Positions 19,272 to 28,381 of a stretch of 64,000 nt of DNA are shown here, piece after piece. Location of the stretch: the NCBI RefSeq assembly GCF_003987345.1, contig NZ_PIPP01000002.1, positions 1 to 64,000 of the forward strand, in the 5' to 3' direction. The notes under the pieces are model-generated. The model was not told the DNA's origin and ran no database searches. It saw only the letters and a program-made list of their open reading frames with translations. Every line of letters starts with the position of its first letter. Position 1 is the stretch's first letter. The DNA comes from Aliidiomarina shirensis. GTDB taxonomy: Bacteria > Pseudomonadota > Gammaproteobacteria > Enterobacterales > Alteromonadaceae. Position numbers and translations under genes: made by a program.

Positions 19272-20012
19272 TTATTCAAGAATAAACTTAACACTCACCG
19301 ATACCGACAAGCTCTGTTGGCCAGCTTCAGTAGCGGAATCCGCAGAGCTTCTCAGCGCCATCATACCTTCAGTAACAGCCGGCGCCGAACCGTGCTCAAC
19401 TACTTCTTGTACCCGAGCAATACTCCGGTTACTGGCGCTCGCCAGTTCCTCTGCCTTTTGCCACGCCTGCTCCATTGCATCTGCGCGCGCTAAAGCATAC
19501 AGTGGCGCTGGATCCGCTACTTGGAAACGAATTTGCTCTACGCGGCCAATATCCGCAGCTAACGCACGATCAATCACAACGTCAAATGCTGAAATATCAT
19601 CCAGTTGAACATCAACCGAACGGCTCACACGATAGCCTAAAAATTCTTGTTGGCCATCACGATAGTTGTAACGCGGCGTTACCGCTACCTGCCAAGAACT
19701 AATATTCTCGCGAGGTACGTTCAGTTCCGCTAACACGTCCAAAAATGTGCTGGTGGTGTCATCCACTTCCTGCTTCAACACACCTAGCTCATCACCATCT
19801 TCAACAATAACGAAACGCAATAGCGCTTGATCAGGAATACCTTGCGCTGAGCCAGTAGCCTGAACCTGCACACTATCAGATACATTCCCTGCAGGGTGAT
19901 GGTTAGCAGTATGCGGTTGCCCACACCCAGTTAAAGCCACCAAGGCAGCAAAGGATAAAAGTATGCTGGATGCTTTCAGCCATGCAAAATCTTTAATCTT
20001 CAACGTATTCAT
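19272..20012 (-). CDS. SIMPL (DUF541) domain lipoprotein
   Basis: This is a probable periplasmic or outer-membrane lipoprotein of the SIMPL family, whose role is poorly defined; some members are linked to oxidative stress. From the chosen ATG (MNTLKIK) the protein has 246 residues, with a hydrophobic signal ending in the lipobox LTGC. The SIMPL domain follows, with VQVQATGSAQGIPDQALLRFVI and VTPRYNYRDGQQEFLGYRVSRSVDV. AAGGAG lies 6 bases before this ATG; an in-frame ATG 15 codons upstream lacks such a site. It lies between aguA and recX on the same strand. Confidence 0.85.
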   Translation of the reverse strand: MNTLKIKDFAWLKASSILLSFAALVALTGCGQPHTANHHPAGNVSDSVQVQATGSAQGIPDQALLRFVIVEDGDELGVLKQEVDDTTSTFLDVLAELNVPRENISSWQVAVTPRYNYRDGQQEFLGYRVSRSVDVQLDDISAFDVVIDRALAADIGRVEQIRFQVADPAPLYALARADAMEQAWQKAEELASASNRSIARVQEVVEHGSAPAVTEGMMALRSSADSATEAGQQSLSVSVSVKFILE

Positions 20013-20090
20013 TTTGTGCTCCTTGGTTCTGGATTTGCTTCTTGATGCGAAATGCAACCTGCGAACAATAACCCCAACTAACGTGAAAGC

Positions 20091-21251
20091 TCAGTAAGCA
20101 AAGCTAGCACAATGCCAACCACCACCACCCACTAACAATCCACGAGCCGGTACCGTTACTACTCGATAATCAGGCAACCATTTCGCCATCAGGTTCCGTG
20201 CTACTTCATCAGAAGGCAGCCCAAAGCCGGGCATTACAATTAATTTACCTGTAGAACCAGCGCTAAGGTGCTCAACGCCCATGTTAATGCGTAAAAAGTT
20301 CACATAACTGGCCATCAAAGGCATACCGGCAATGCGCCGACGAACGCCATGGCGCTGCTTAATATCCACTGCTTCCGCAGCACTTAACCGTGGTGCTCGA
20401 GGCAACGGTAGCTTATGAATTACAAAGGCGCGGCCATGTGCATCAATAGCATCTGCAAAGAAATCGAACACTCGGCGGCAAGTTGCGTAATCAGGGTGGC
20501 TGGCATCATCGGTGTAAGCAATGGCCACTTCACCCGGAGCAATAAACACTGCTAAGTTATCAACGTGGCCACCCGTTTCATCGGCCGCCAAACGCCCTGG
20601 CACCATTAGTACTTTTTCAATAGCAAAGCAACCGTGTAATTTTTGCCGAAACTCGGCAGCCGTTAAGCCATCATTACCCGGGCGAAATAAGATACTTCCA
20701 GCACAGGCAATCGCTGTACCTTCGCCATCATGGTGCAAAGCGCCACCTTCAAGAACCATGTTATCGTTCGCAACACCAGCGCCAGCATTCAGCAAACCCA
20801 GTTTTTCACTCAACCAGTTTCTGGCTTCAATATCATGGTTGAATTGATCATCAATGCCCCCCCAACCATCAAACTGGAAATGCCAAGCGGAAGCATGTTT
20901 CTCGGTTTGCACCCCTTCAGCAATAAAGGGCGCGCAATCGCGCAGCCAAACATCACCGTAGGCCACTTCATGGAGCTGAATAGTCAATAATTCGGTAAAG
21001 GGTTGTTCCGCTAAAACAGAACGCACATTATCAACATGGCCTACCGCAACCTGCAAATTCACCGGGATTCGCGCTTCGGCAAGTACCTGCAACAGGCGTA
21101 AAAACTCCTGTTGAACCGGTGCCAATTCGCCTAGCCGTTGCGGCCAAATTTCTTCGCGATAAGGCCAGCGTAACCATACACTGCGGCTCTCGCTCCATTC
21201 AGTACGAAGTTGAATCGAACTTGTTTCATTTGCTGATAATGCGCTACTCAT
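20091..21251 (-). CDS. aguA: Agmatine deiminase (peptidylarginine deiminase family)
   Basis: This enzyme hydrolyses agmatine to N-carbamoylputrescine and ammonia, a step in putrescine production. The 386-residue chain has the family marks: WPYREEIW near the N-terminus, VWLRDCAPF, GGHVDN (an active-site His/Asp element) and the terminal GGGGWHCASFAY with the putative nucleophile Cys381. Agmatine specificity is the usual annotation for this family, but peptidylarginine or other guanidine substrates cannot be excluded. It begins 5 bases after rluB, so it is probably co-transcribed. No aguB homologue is in the window. Confidence 0.85.
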   Translation of the reverse strand: MSSALSANETSSIQLRTEWSESRSVWLRWPYREEIWPQRLGELAPVQQEFLRLLQVLAEARIPVNLQVAVGHVDNVRSVLAEQPFTELLTIQLHEVAYGDVWLRDCAPFIAEGVQTEKHASAWHFQFDGWGGIDDQFNHDIEARNWLSEKLGLLNAGAGVANDNMVLEGGALHHDGEGTAIACAGSILFRPGNDGLTAAEFRQKLHGCFAIEKVLMVPGRLAADETGGHVDNLAVFIAPGEVAIAYTDDASHPDYATCRRVFDFFADAIDAHGRAFVIHKLPLPRAPRLSAAEAVDIKQRHGVRRRIAGMPLMASYVNFLRINMGVEHLSAGSTGKLIVMPGFGLPSDEVARNLMAKWLPDYRVVTVPARGLLVGGGGWHCASFAY

Positions 21252-21256
21252 ACTGA

Positions 21257-22393
21257 CTACTTCTTCCCACTACCTGAATTACCCTGATGCTGCCGTTGCG
21301 GCTTACCTTTACCCTGACCTTTACCACTATTGCGGCTACGTGGAGAAGGCTTACCGGAAGGTTTACGGCCTACATTAGATTCTTCTTCACGTTTCACGTT
21401 TCGCGAGTGCGCGCGCGCACTCATTGATTCAGAGCGTTTATTGTCTTTACCGGCGTTGTCTTTACGTGCGTTATCTTTACCTGCAGCGCCTCTTCCAGCG
21501 CTTTCTTGCTCCACGCCATCCGGTTGCGCTGATAAACGACGGCCACCACGACCTACTGGATTTTCCTTCCGATGACGCATACTACCGCGGCGTGCCTGCT
21601 TCAATTGCCGGCGCTGCTCTTCATCGGTAATTACCGGCGCTGATTCAATTAAAGGAAGCTCTACCAAACGGCGTAAATAATTCACTTGCTCGGTTTGTAG
21701 CTCCATCCAGCCCCCTTGAACAAGGCCTTTGGGCAACACTAAATCACCCATCCGCACGCGCATCAAACGGCTTACTGTACAGCCTTGCGATTCCCACAAC
21801 CGCCGTACTTCTCGGTTTTTGCCTTCGGTAAGAATCACATGAAACCACTGATTCATACCTTCGCCGCCGCGGCGCTTAATTTTCTTAAACTTGGAAACAC
21901 CGTCTTCTAATTTAACGCCCTTCAAAAGCTTCTGAATCTGCGCTTCACCAACTTCACCGAAAACACGCACCGCATATTCACGCTCCACTTCGTAGCTCGG
22001 GTGCATTAAGCGGTTCGCCAATTCACCATCGGTTGTCATTAACAACAAGCCCGATGTATTGATATCTAAACGGCCTATGGCGATCCAACGCGCAGTGCTC
22101 ACATAAGGCATACGCTCATAAACCGTTGCCCGGCCTTCCGGATCTTTTCGGGTTACCAGTTCACCTTCGGGTTTGTGGTACACCAAAACCCGGCAAGGTT
22201 GCTCTTCAGCATTCCGCACTTTTACTTGGTGACCGTCGATACGAATATCCGCTGAAGCAGTTACCCGCTCACCGAGTGTAGCAACATGATCATCAACCCG
22301 AATCCGGCCTTCACTGATCATAGTTTCTAATTCACGCCGTGAGCCATGGCCTGAACGCGCTAATACTTTTTGTAACTTTTCGGTGTCTTTCAC
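21257..22393 (-). CDS. rluB: 23S rRNA pseudouridine synthase RluB
   Basis: RluB makes pseudouridine 2605 in 23S rRNA. The 378-residue protein has an S4 RNA-binding domain (about 4-60) and an RsuA-family catalytic domain with [22 protein letters not shown], placing the catalytic Asp at 110. The tail from about 265 is a long basic low-complexity region rich in Arg, Lys, Gly and Asn, including a [10 protein letters not shown] five-residue repeat, as in many RluB proteins. The start overlaps the end of scpB by 4 bases. Confidence 0.95.
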   Translation of the reverse strand: MKDTEKLQKVLARSGHGSRRELETMISEGRIRVDDHVATLGERVTASADIRIDGHQVKVRNAEEQPCRVLVYHKPEGELVTRKDPEGRATVYERMPYVSTARWIAIGRLDINTSGLLLMTTDGELANRLMHPSYEVEREYAVRVFGEVGEAQIQKLLKGVKLEDGVSKFKKIKRRGGEGMNQWFHVILTEGKNREVRRLWESQGCTVSRLMRVRMGDLVLPKGLVQGGWMELQTEQVNYLRRLVELPLIESAPVITDEEQRRQLKQARRGSMRHRKENPVGRGGRRLSAQPDGVEQESAGRGAAGKDNARKDNAGKDNKRSESMSARAHSRNVKREEESNVGRKPSGKPSPRSRNSGKGQGKGKPQRQHQGNSGSGKK

Positions 22394-22995
22394 AGGTTTT
22401 CTTCCTCTTTTGTGCCACGCTCCCGCGTGTCATTGGTATCTGTAACACCTTCCAAATCTAGCTCAAGCTCGGGACGAGGCTGCGCTAAAGCGGGTAAATC
22501 GGCTACAGATTGTAACGAAAAATAATCTAAAAATGCTTTGGTCGTGGCGTACAGCGCAGGCCTGCCGGGCACTTCTTTATGGCCTACTACTTTTACCCAG
22601 CCCCGCTCTTGCAAGGTTTTCATAATTTGTGTGCTTACCGAAACCCCACGTACCGCTTCAATTTCGCCACGGGTAACCGGCTGCCGCCAAGCAATTAAGG
22701 CTAGGGTTTCTAAAAGTGCTGCCGAATATCGCGGAGCGCGATCTGGCCACATGTGTACGAGCGCTGGGCCCAATTCCGCACGCGTTTGAAACCGGTAACC
22801 CGAAGCAACTTCTACCAGCTCAATGCCACGTTCACGATAATCGTCTTTTAATTCATCCAACACTTGCCGAATACGCGGGCGATTCAAACGATAATCAGCA
22901 AGCACGCCACCGAGCAATTGATCAAGGGTAACCGGCGCTTCAGCGGCAAATACTGCGGCTTCCACAAGTTGCTTTAATTGTTTGTCTGCAATCAT
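22390..22995 (-). CDS. scpB: Segregation and condensation protein ScpB
   Basis: ScpB is the winged-helix partner of ScpA in the SMC condensin complex. The 201-residue sequence shows [20 protein letters not shown] at the start, [29 protein letters not shown] in the centre and [16 protein letters not shown] near the end, all typical. It begins 5 bases after scpA and overlaps rluB by 4 bases. No smc gene is in the window; many gammaproteobacteria use MukBEF instead, so the SMC partner is expected elsewhere. Confidence 0.95.
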   Translation of the reverse strand: MIADKQLKQLVEAAVFAAEAPVTLDQLLGGVLADYRLNRPRIRQVLDELKDDYRERGIELVEVASGYRFQTRAELGPALVHMWPDRAPRYSAALLETLALIAWRQPVTRGEIEAVRGVSVSTQIMKTLQERGWVKVVGHKEVPGRPALYATTKAFLDYFSLQSVADLPALAQPRPELELDLEGVTDTNDTRERGTKEEENL

Positions 22996-23000
22996 CCCAA

Positions 23001-23864
23001 CTATTCCTCAACTGCGGCAGTTACGATATCTGCATTCGGATTCTCAACCGACGCATACTCTGTATCGCGATCACCAGATTTACTAACAACATAAATCACT
23101 GAGTATGATTCTGCCTGGGTAAGCGCAATTAAACCTTCTTTATTTAGCTCTAAAATCGCCAAAAAGCTCACAACAACCCCAGAACGCCCTTCATTTGTTT
23201 CGAAAAGCTGAGAGAACTCAATCCTTTTTTTCGATTGCAGCTTCTCCAGAATACTACTCATGCGCTCGCGGGTAGAAAGCGCTTCGCGTTTTACTTGGTG
23301 GTGCGCTTGCACATCGACCAGTTGCATCACCTTAAAGAGCGCCAAACTCAGCTCTTCCAACGCCACATCGGGCGGTGCATGTCCCGCTAAATCGCGAGCA
23401 TCAGTATCGGCATTGGCGATGAAATAATCACGTTCTTGTTGTGGTTGGGTATCCAGCTCATGGGCACCACTGCGCACAATTTCATACTCTTTCAAGCGCC
23501 GAACGAGTTCGGCGCGCGGATCATCTTCTTCGTCTTCGTCCGTAGCTATCTTCGGTAATAGCATTCGGCTTTTAATTTCAGCCAACATGGCTGCCATTAA
23601 TAAGTAATCCGCCGCCAGCTCTAACTTCATTTCGCGCATCATATCTACGTACACCATATATTGCTCGGTAATTCGTAGAATCGGCAAATCGAGAATATCC
23701 ATTTTTTGCTTGCGGATAAGATACAGCAGCAAATCCATTGGCCCCGAGAACAAATCAAGCATGAGTTCAAGTGCTTCTGGCGGGATATATAAATCCTCCG
23801 GTTGTTCAAAAACCGGTTCACCACGCACAAACCCTAAGGGTAACGATTGTTGCTCAGTAACCAA
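23001..23864 (-). CDS. scpA: Segregation and condensation protein ScpA
   Basis: ScpA is the kleisin subunit that bridges SMC heads. The 287-residue protein begins with a short extension and then FSGPMDLLLYLIRKQKMDILDLPI (about 39-62), the N-terminal SMC-binding region. The C-terminal winged helix contains FLAILELNKEGLIALTQAESYSVIYV. Acidic stretches (DEDEEDDP) are visible in the middle. It is the third gene in the run rnm-yciO-scpA-scpB-rluB. Confidence 0.94.
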   Translation of the reverse strand: MVTEQQSLPLGFVRGEPVFEQPEDLYIPPEALELMLDLFSGPMDLLLYLIRKQKMDILDLPILRITEQYMVYVDMMREMKLELAADYLLMAAMLAEIKSRMLLPKIATDEDEEDDPRAELVRRLKEYEIVRSGAHELDTQPQQERDYFIANADTDARDLAGHAPPDVALEELSLALFKVMQLVDVQAHHQVKREALSTRERMSSILEKLQSKKRIEFSQLFETNEGRSGVVVSFLAILELNKEGLIALTQAESYSVIYVVSKSGDRDTEYASVENPNADIVTAAVEE

Positions 23865-23924
23865 ATGCTGCTTCCTAACTATTTATCTATCCATATTGCG
23901 GGCTTATCAAGAACCCCGCTTATA

Positions 23925-24545
23925 TTAGCTAAAACGGCTGGGATCACCCTCACCCACACGAATAATTTCCACTTCATCATCTACCAAATCAACTACGGTA
24001 GTGGGTTTTTCCATTAAGTGGCCACCATCAATAATTAAATCCACCAATTTCTCTAAGCGCTGCCGAATCTCATACGGATCTGGTTCGGCAAATTCTTCAT
24101 TGGGAAAAATCATCGTGGTCGACATCATCGGCTCGCGTAATTCCGCCAACAGTGCTTGCGCAATATCGTTATCAGGAACCCGCAAACCAATAGTTTTTCG
24201 CTTTGGATTCATTAACCGTTTCGGCACTTCTTTCGTTGCCATCAGTACAAAAGTGTAAGGGCCAGGCGTGTTATTTTTGATCAAGCGAAACGCTTGGTTT
24301 CCTACTCGGGCATATACCGAAAGCTCCGATAGATCGCGGCACATCAAAGTAAAATTATGTTCACTGCCAAGCTGGCGAATATTCAAAATTCGCTCAACCG
24401 CTTCTTTATTTTGCAGTTGGCAGCCAATGCCGTAGCCGGAATCAGTGGGATATACCACCACACCACCCTTGCGAATAATATCAGCCGCCTGCACGATTAG
24501 CCGGTTCTGGGGATTATCCGGATGGATTTGAAAAAACTGGCTCAT
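23925..24545 (-). CDS. yciO: YciO/Sua5-family protein
   Basis: This is a member of the TsaC/YrdC/Sua5 superfamily, whose enzymes make threonylcarbamoyl-adenylate for tRNA t6A. The 206-residue sequence has GGVVVYPTDSGYGIGC (about 28-43) and GPYTFVLMATKEVPKR, close to the YciO branch. YciO proteins are less well defined than TsaC, so t6A synthesis is not assured. The gene order rnm-yciO near trp matches enterobacteria. Confidence 0.9.
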   Translation of the reverse strand: MSQFFQIHPDNPQNRLIVQAADIIRKGGVVVYPTDSGYGIGCQLQNKEAVERILNIRQLGSEHNFTLMCRDLSELSVYARVGNQAFRLIKNNTPGPYTFVLMATKEVPKRLMNPKRKTIGLRVPDNDIAQALLAELREPMMSTTMIFPNEEFAEPDPYEIRQRLEKLVDLIIDGGHLMEKPTTVVDLVDDEVEIIRVGEGDPSRFS

Positions 24546-24613
24546 CCTCGCGTTCCTTTTCTCTTTTTATTCAACAATTAATACTCAACTCATTTTATCA
24601 GCCATTACGCGCA

Positions 24614-25498
24614 TTATAACCCCTGCATTTCAGGCCAATCATGCCACACTGGTGTTAACTCATCGGGCATTTTTAAATTCCGCCCCAGTTCACGATAACG
24701 CCCTGGGTAGTGAAAATCAGAACCTACCGATGCCAGTAGCTCATATTCAACCGCCAACTCAGTTAGCCATCGACGCTGTTCTGGGCTTTGCTGGCCACTG
24801 ACCACTTCCATGGCACGCCCACCCGAATCTTTAAACTCAGCAATTAACCGCCGCAACCATTTATTGCTTAAATCATAGGCTAAAGGATGGGCAATACTGG
24901 CAACACCGCCTGCCGCGTTGATTACCGCTACGGCTTCACTCATTGAACACCATTGCGGTTTTTCGTATGCACACTGGCCCTTACCCAAATATTTTTCAAA
25001 GGCATCTTGCACCGAGTTACAGTAACCATGCTCAAATAGCGCTTGCGCATAATGCAACCGGGTTACTACATTGCCATCTTGGTTGCCGTCTTGATTTTTA
25101 GCAGATGATTCTGGCCTTGCTGCTGGTAGCTTCTCAGCCGCAATACCTTGTTTTATCAGCTTGGCATGAATCGCCTCAGAACGAAGGTGCCGCCGCTCAC
25201 GTTGCTCTGCAAGCAAACGCACTAGAGCCGGATGCTCAAGCGAAAACTGCCACGCCAAAATATGAATCTCAAACCCTTCCCATGTCGTGCTGAACTCAAC
25301 ACCCGGAATCAACTCAAGGCGTTTTAACTTTTGCTCTTCTCGCGCTATTTTTGCGGCCTGAAAGCCACTAATAGAATCATGGTCAGTAATGGCTAACACA
25401 TCGATTTGCATGACGCCCGCACGCATCACCATTTCTGCCGGCGTTAATGCACCATCAGAGGCAGTGGTATGGCAATGTAAATCAATTTGCATGGTCAC
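24614..25498 (-). CDS. rnm: PHP-domain 5'-3' exoribonuclease RNase AM (YciV/TrpH)
   Basis: RNase AM trims the 5' ends of rRNAs and degrades short oligonucleotides in E. coli. The 294-residue protein has the PHP metal-binding motifs DLHCHTTASDGALTP (about 6-20), ITDHDSISGF, PGVEFSTTWEGFEIHIL, IAHPLAYD and SVGSDFHYPGR. An insertion of NQDGNQDGN in the middle looks like a recent small repeat. It is divergent from trp, as in E. coli, where it was called trpH for that reason. Confidence 0.93.
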   Translation of the reverse strand: MTMQIDLHCHTTASDGALTPAEMVMRAGVMQIDVLAITDHDSISGFQAAKIAREEQKLKRLELIPGVEFSTTWEGFEIHILAWQFSLEHPALVRLLAEQRERRHLRSEAIHAKLIKQGIAAEKLPAARPESSAKNQDGNQDGNVVTRLHYAQALFEHGYCNSVQDAFEKYLGKGQCAYEKPQWCSMSEAVAVINAAGGVASIAHPLAYDLSNKWLRRLIAEFKDSGGRAMEVVSGQQSPEQRRWLTELAVEYELLASVGSDFHYPGRYRELGRNLKMPDELTPVWHDWPEMQGL

Positions 25499-25598
25499 TC
25501 CTCAGTTTAGAATCCATCAAGCACTTAACTCATTATCAACACATGCTTTTGTGCACGCTATTGCAACACCTAGCTGCAGCAAATGCTGTGCAATAATT

Positions 25599-25616
25599 GT
25601 GCTAGTTTAATAGCCT
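25599..25616. promoter_or_regulatory. Weak candidate TrpR operator
   Basis: GTGCTAGTTTAATAGCCT agrees at 12 of 18 positions with the E. coli TrpR consensus half-sites (CTAGTTAACTAG core). It lies between rnm and the trp promoter, not over the trp -10, so it would more likely affect rnm or an upstream promoter. Confidence 0.25.
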
Positions 25617-25698
25617 CATCATACGCGCTTTAACCACACAAAACCATTATTGTGGCGCTCTATTCCTGCACGAATCGTGATGCTTTTTGAAAAACCTA

Positions 25699-25727
25699 TT
25701 GACAGATTTTGGGTCTGCCGTTATCGT
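25699..25727 (+). promoter_or_regulatory. Probable trp operon promoter
   Basis: TTGACA (25699-25704) and TATCGT (25722-25727) are 17 bases apart. Transcription would start near 25734, giving a leader of about 300 bases before trpE. Confidence 0.7.
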
Positions 25728-25746
25728 TCATGTATTCATTTTCACG

Positions 25747-25767
25747 TACAACTTATAGCAAGTTGTA
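25747..25767. repeat. Inverted repeat in the trp leader
   Basis: TACAACTT (25747-25754) and AAGTTGTA (25760-25767) are perfect 8-base arms around ATAGC, just after the predicted start site. It could be an operator or a 5' protective hairpin. Confidence 0.5.
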
Positions 25768-25791
25768 AAGATTTATAGAGAGACGCACAGC

Positions 25792-25848
25792 ATGAAACCA
25801 TTCGCATCTGTACAACATCATTGGTGGTGGCACTTCCTTCGCGGGTAG
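25792..25848 (+). CDS. trpL: trp operon leader peptide
   Basis: This 18-residue leader peptide reads MKPFASVQHHWWWHFLRG, with three Trp codons in a row at 25822-25830. Ribosome stalling on these codons when charged tRNA-Trp is scarce would set the attenuator. A purine-rich AGAGAG stretch lies about 13 bases upstream of the ATG, so the ribosome site is weak. It lies 64 bases after the predicted start of transcription and 185 bases before trpE. Confidence 0.93.
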   Translation: MKPFASVQHHWWWHFLRG

Positions 25849-25934
25849 TGGATGCGTCTGTGCGCTTTTTATAAAGCAAATTAGAAAACAGAAATTCATT
25901 CAAAACCCGCTTACGAAGCGGGTTTTGCTATTTT
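25841..25934 (+). promoter_or_regulatory. trp attenuator (antiterminator strand plus terminator)
   Basis: The terminator is AAAACCCGCTT (25902-25912) paired with AAGCGGGTTTT (25916-25926) and followed by GCTATTTTA. GCGGGT at 25841-25846, within the last two sense codons and stop of trpL, is complementary to ACCCGC at 25905-25910 and can compete with the terminator. A ribosome at the trpL stop would cover this strand and favour termination; one stalled on the Trp codons would leave it free. The pairing is seen in sequence; the switch is inferred. Confidence 0.8.
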
Positions 25935-26033
25935 AGCATCCCGCTGAGTGGGTAACAGAAACACTTAAACGAGCACGCTAACGCGTTTATCACACACGCC
26001 GTTACTAAATAAAAAAAGGGATGCCGAACCATC

Positions 26034-27737
26034 ATGCTTGGGAATCGAACAACCAGCACGCCACAGAGTGACGTTGAAGAAGGTGAACTTAACAAACTGG
26101 GAAACCTATTTCCTATTTCTGTAGCTACTCAGTATCAAGCCGATCCGGTTGATGTATTAAAACGCCTTGCTCACACCGGTGGCGAGCATATTCTTTTGGA
26201 ATCAGCCGAGATCGATTCACGCCAGAACCTAAAAAGCCTGTTTATGATAGATGCCTCAATGAAGCTTGTTTGCCAAGGCCAACAGGTTACGGTAACGGCC
26301 TTAAGTGATAACGGCGTCTGTATTCTCAATTGGTTGCAAAACGAACTAAAGGAATTTCTAAGCGCTTCCGAAGCTAGCACTGCCAAAGCCAATAAGGGTC
26401 GCTGTGTATTCGAATTTGCTTTGCCCGCCAGCAATTTAACCGAGAAAGAACGCCTAGCCGCACCGGCAAATACCCTGCCATTGCGTACTTTGCAGCAAAA
26501 GTTAACGTCGTTGCAGCCGCATCCTTTCGCTATCTTTTTAGCCGGTGTTTTCGCCTATGATTTACTGGCAACTTTTGAGCAGCTCCCTGAAGTAACGGAA
26601 GGCATCAACGATTGCCCCGATTATCAATTCTACTTAGCTGAAACCCTGCTGATTATGGACCACGAGGCCCAGCAAACCGAGTTGCTTGGTATACTTGCTA
26701 GCGGCGATAACGCCGAAACGCGGCACCAGCAGCTCTGCCAACGCCTGGGCGAACTGATGAGCCGCATGCAGGCACCTTTTAATAGTGGTTCTAATTTATT
26801 TTCACCCGCAACAACCGCACCTGTGGGTAAAAACAGAACTACCGTAAAACTAGATTTCGCCAATGTTAATAGCCATCCGCAACGAGAAGAATTCAAAGCG
26901 ATTGTGCTGGATATGAAAAAACACATTGCCGCCGGTGATATTTTCCAAGTTGTGCCCTCGCGCAACTTCACCTTACCATGCGCAAATGCGTTAAGTAGCT
27001 ACGCGGAGCTGAAGAAAAACAACCCAAGCCCCTACATGTTTTATATGCGCACCGCTGAATTTGAACTTTTTGGCGCTTCGCCAGAATCAGCACTGAAATT
27101 CACCGCGAGCAATCGGCAGGTAGAGCTTTATCCGATAGCCGGCACTCGCAGCCGCGCGCGTGATGCGGCGGGTAACATTAAACCAGATCAAGATTCCCGC
27201 ATTGAACTTGCCCTACGCCAAGATCAAAAAGAACTAGCGGAACACATGATGCTGGTTGATTTAGCGCGCAACGATCTGGCCCGTATTGCCCGCACTGGCA
27301 GCCGATATGTAGCTGATTTATTGAAGGTAGATCGCTATTCCCACGTCATGCACTTGGTATCGCGTGTTGTGGCCACCTTGCGCGATGATCTCGATGCTCT
27401 CGATGCGTATCGCGCATGCATGAATATGGGCACGTTAGTTGGCGCGCCGAAAATTAGTGCCGCCAGCCTTATTCGTGGCGCCGAGGGTTGTCGCCGGGGC
27501 AGTTATGGTGGTGCTGTGGGCTATCTGAACGGCGCTGGTGATATGGATACCTGTATTGTGATTCGCTCTGCCTACGTAAAAAATGGCAAAGCTATTGTGC
27601 AAGCCGGCGCTGGGGTTGTATTCGATTCCGATGCTGATGCGGAAGTAGCCGAAACCGAACAAAAAGCAGGCGCCGTGATACAAGCTATTCTTAACGCCAA
27701 TCATGCCCTTTCCATTACGAGCGAGGTAAACGCATGA
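26034..27737 (+). CDS. trpE: Anthranilate synthase component I
   Basis: TrpE converts chorismate and ammonia (from TrpG) to anthranilate. The 567-residue protein has the N-terminal feedback region with LLESAEID (the Trp-binding LLES motif) and the chorismate-binding core with GDIFQVVPSRNF, PYMFYMRTAEFELFGASPES, YPIAGTRSRAR and GAPKISAASLIRGAEG. An AAGGGA stretch is somewhat far (about 13 bases) from the ATG, and no other in-frame start is better. It overlaps trpG by 4 bases (ATGA). Confidence 0.97.
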   Translation: MLGNRTTSTPQSDVEEGELNKLGNLFPISVATQYQADPVDVLKRLAHTGGEHILLESAEIDSRQNLKSLFMIDASMKLVCQGQQVTVTALSDNGVCILNWLQNELKEFLSASEASTAKANKGRCVFEFALPASNLTEKERLAAPANTLPLRTLQQKLTSLQPHPFAIFLAGVFAYDLLATFEQLPEVTEGINDCPDYQFYLAETLLIMDHEAQQTELLGILASGDNAETRHQQLCQRLGELMSRMQAPFNSGSNLFSPATTAPVGKNRTTVKLDFANVNSHPQREEFKAIVLDMKKHIAAGDIFQVVPSRNFTLPCANALSSYAELKKNNPSPYMFYMRTAEFELFGASPESALKFTASNRQVELYPIAGTRSRARDAAGNIKPDQDSRIELALRQDQKELAEHMMLVDLARNDLARIARTGSRYVADLLKVDRYSHVMHLVSRVVATLRDDLDALDAYRACMNMGTLVGAPKISAASLIRGAEGCRRGSYGGAVGYLNGAGDMDTCIVIRSAYVKNGKAIVQAGAGVVFDSDADAEVAETEQKAGAVIQAILNANHALSITSEVNA

Positions 27738-28381
27738 GCGCCGAATTAGCAACTACTGCTGTGAATACACAAGCAGCCAAAGGCCATATTATTTTCATCG
27801 ATAACCTCGATAGTTTTACCTATAACTTGGTTGATGAATTGGCACAGATGGGCTTTGGTTTAGATGTTTATCGTAACACCGTAAGTACCGATTTTATTGC
27901 CGCACGTTTGGCTGAGCAAGCCGCTGCCGGCCCCGTACTATTATGTTTATCACCAGGGCCCGGGCACCCAACCGACGCTGGCAATCTGATGCCAATTATC
28001 CAGCACGCAAATGGCGTTTATCCTATGCTCGGTATTTGCTTGGGCTTTCAAGCACTGATTCAGCAAGCAGGTGGTGTTGTTGATCGCTGCTTTGAAACCG
28101 TGCATGGGAAAACGAGCCATATTGATTGCATTGAACATCCTATTTTCGCCGGTTTATCAAACCCACTACCGGTAGCTCGATATCACTCGTTAATGGCCAT
28201 TGAAGTGCCAAGCGAAGCACAAGTTATCGCTACGGTAAATAATATTCCAATGGCCTTTTATCATGCTACACAGCGTAGTATAGGGTTCCAATTTCACCCG
28301 GAATCCATTATGACAACTGACGGTGTGCAGCTATTGCAACAAAGTATTGAATTTTTAATGCAGGAGAAAGCAAATGCTTGA
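27734..28381 (+). CDS. trpG: Anthranilate synthase component II (glutamine amidotransferase)
   Basis: TrpG releases ammonia from glutamine for TrpE. The 215-residue class I amidotransferase has the nucleophile Cys102 in LGICLGFQAL and the His/Glu pair in FQFHPESIM. The first 16 residues are a variable extension. Unlike E. coli, where TrpG is fused to TrpD, here it is a separate gene. It overlaps trpE by 4 and trpD by 8 bases. Confidence 0.97.
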   Translation: MSAELATTAVNTQAAKGHIIFIDNLDSFTYNLVDELAQMGFGLDVYRNTVSTDFIAARLAEQAAAGPVLLCLSPGPGHPTDAGNLMPIIQHANGVYPMLGICLGFQALIQQAGGVVDRCFETVHGKTSHIDCIEHPIFAGLSNPLPVARYHSLMAIEVPSEAQVIATVNNIPMAFYHATQRSIGFQFHPESIMTTDGVQLLQQSIEFLMQEKANA

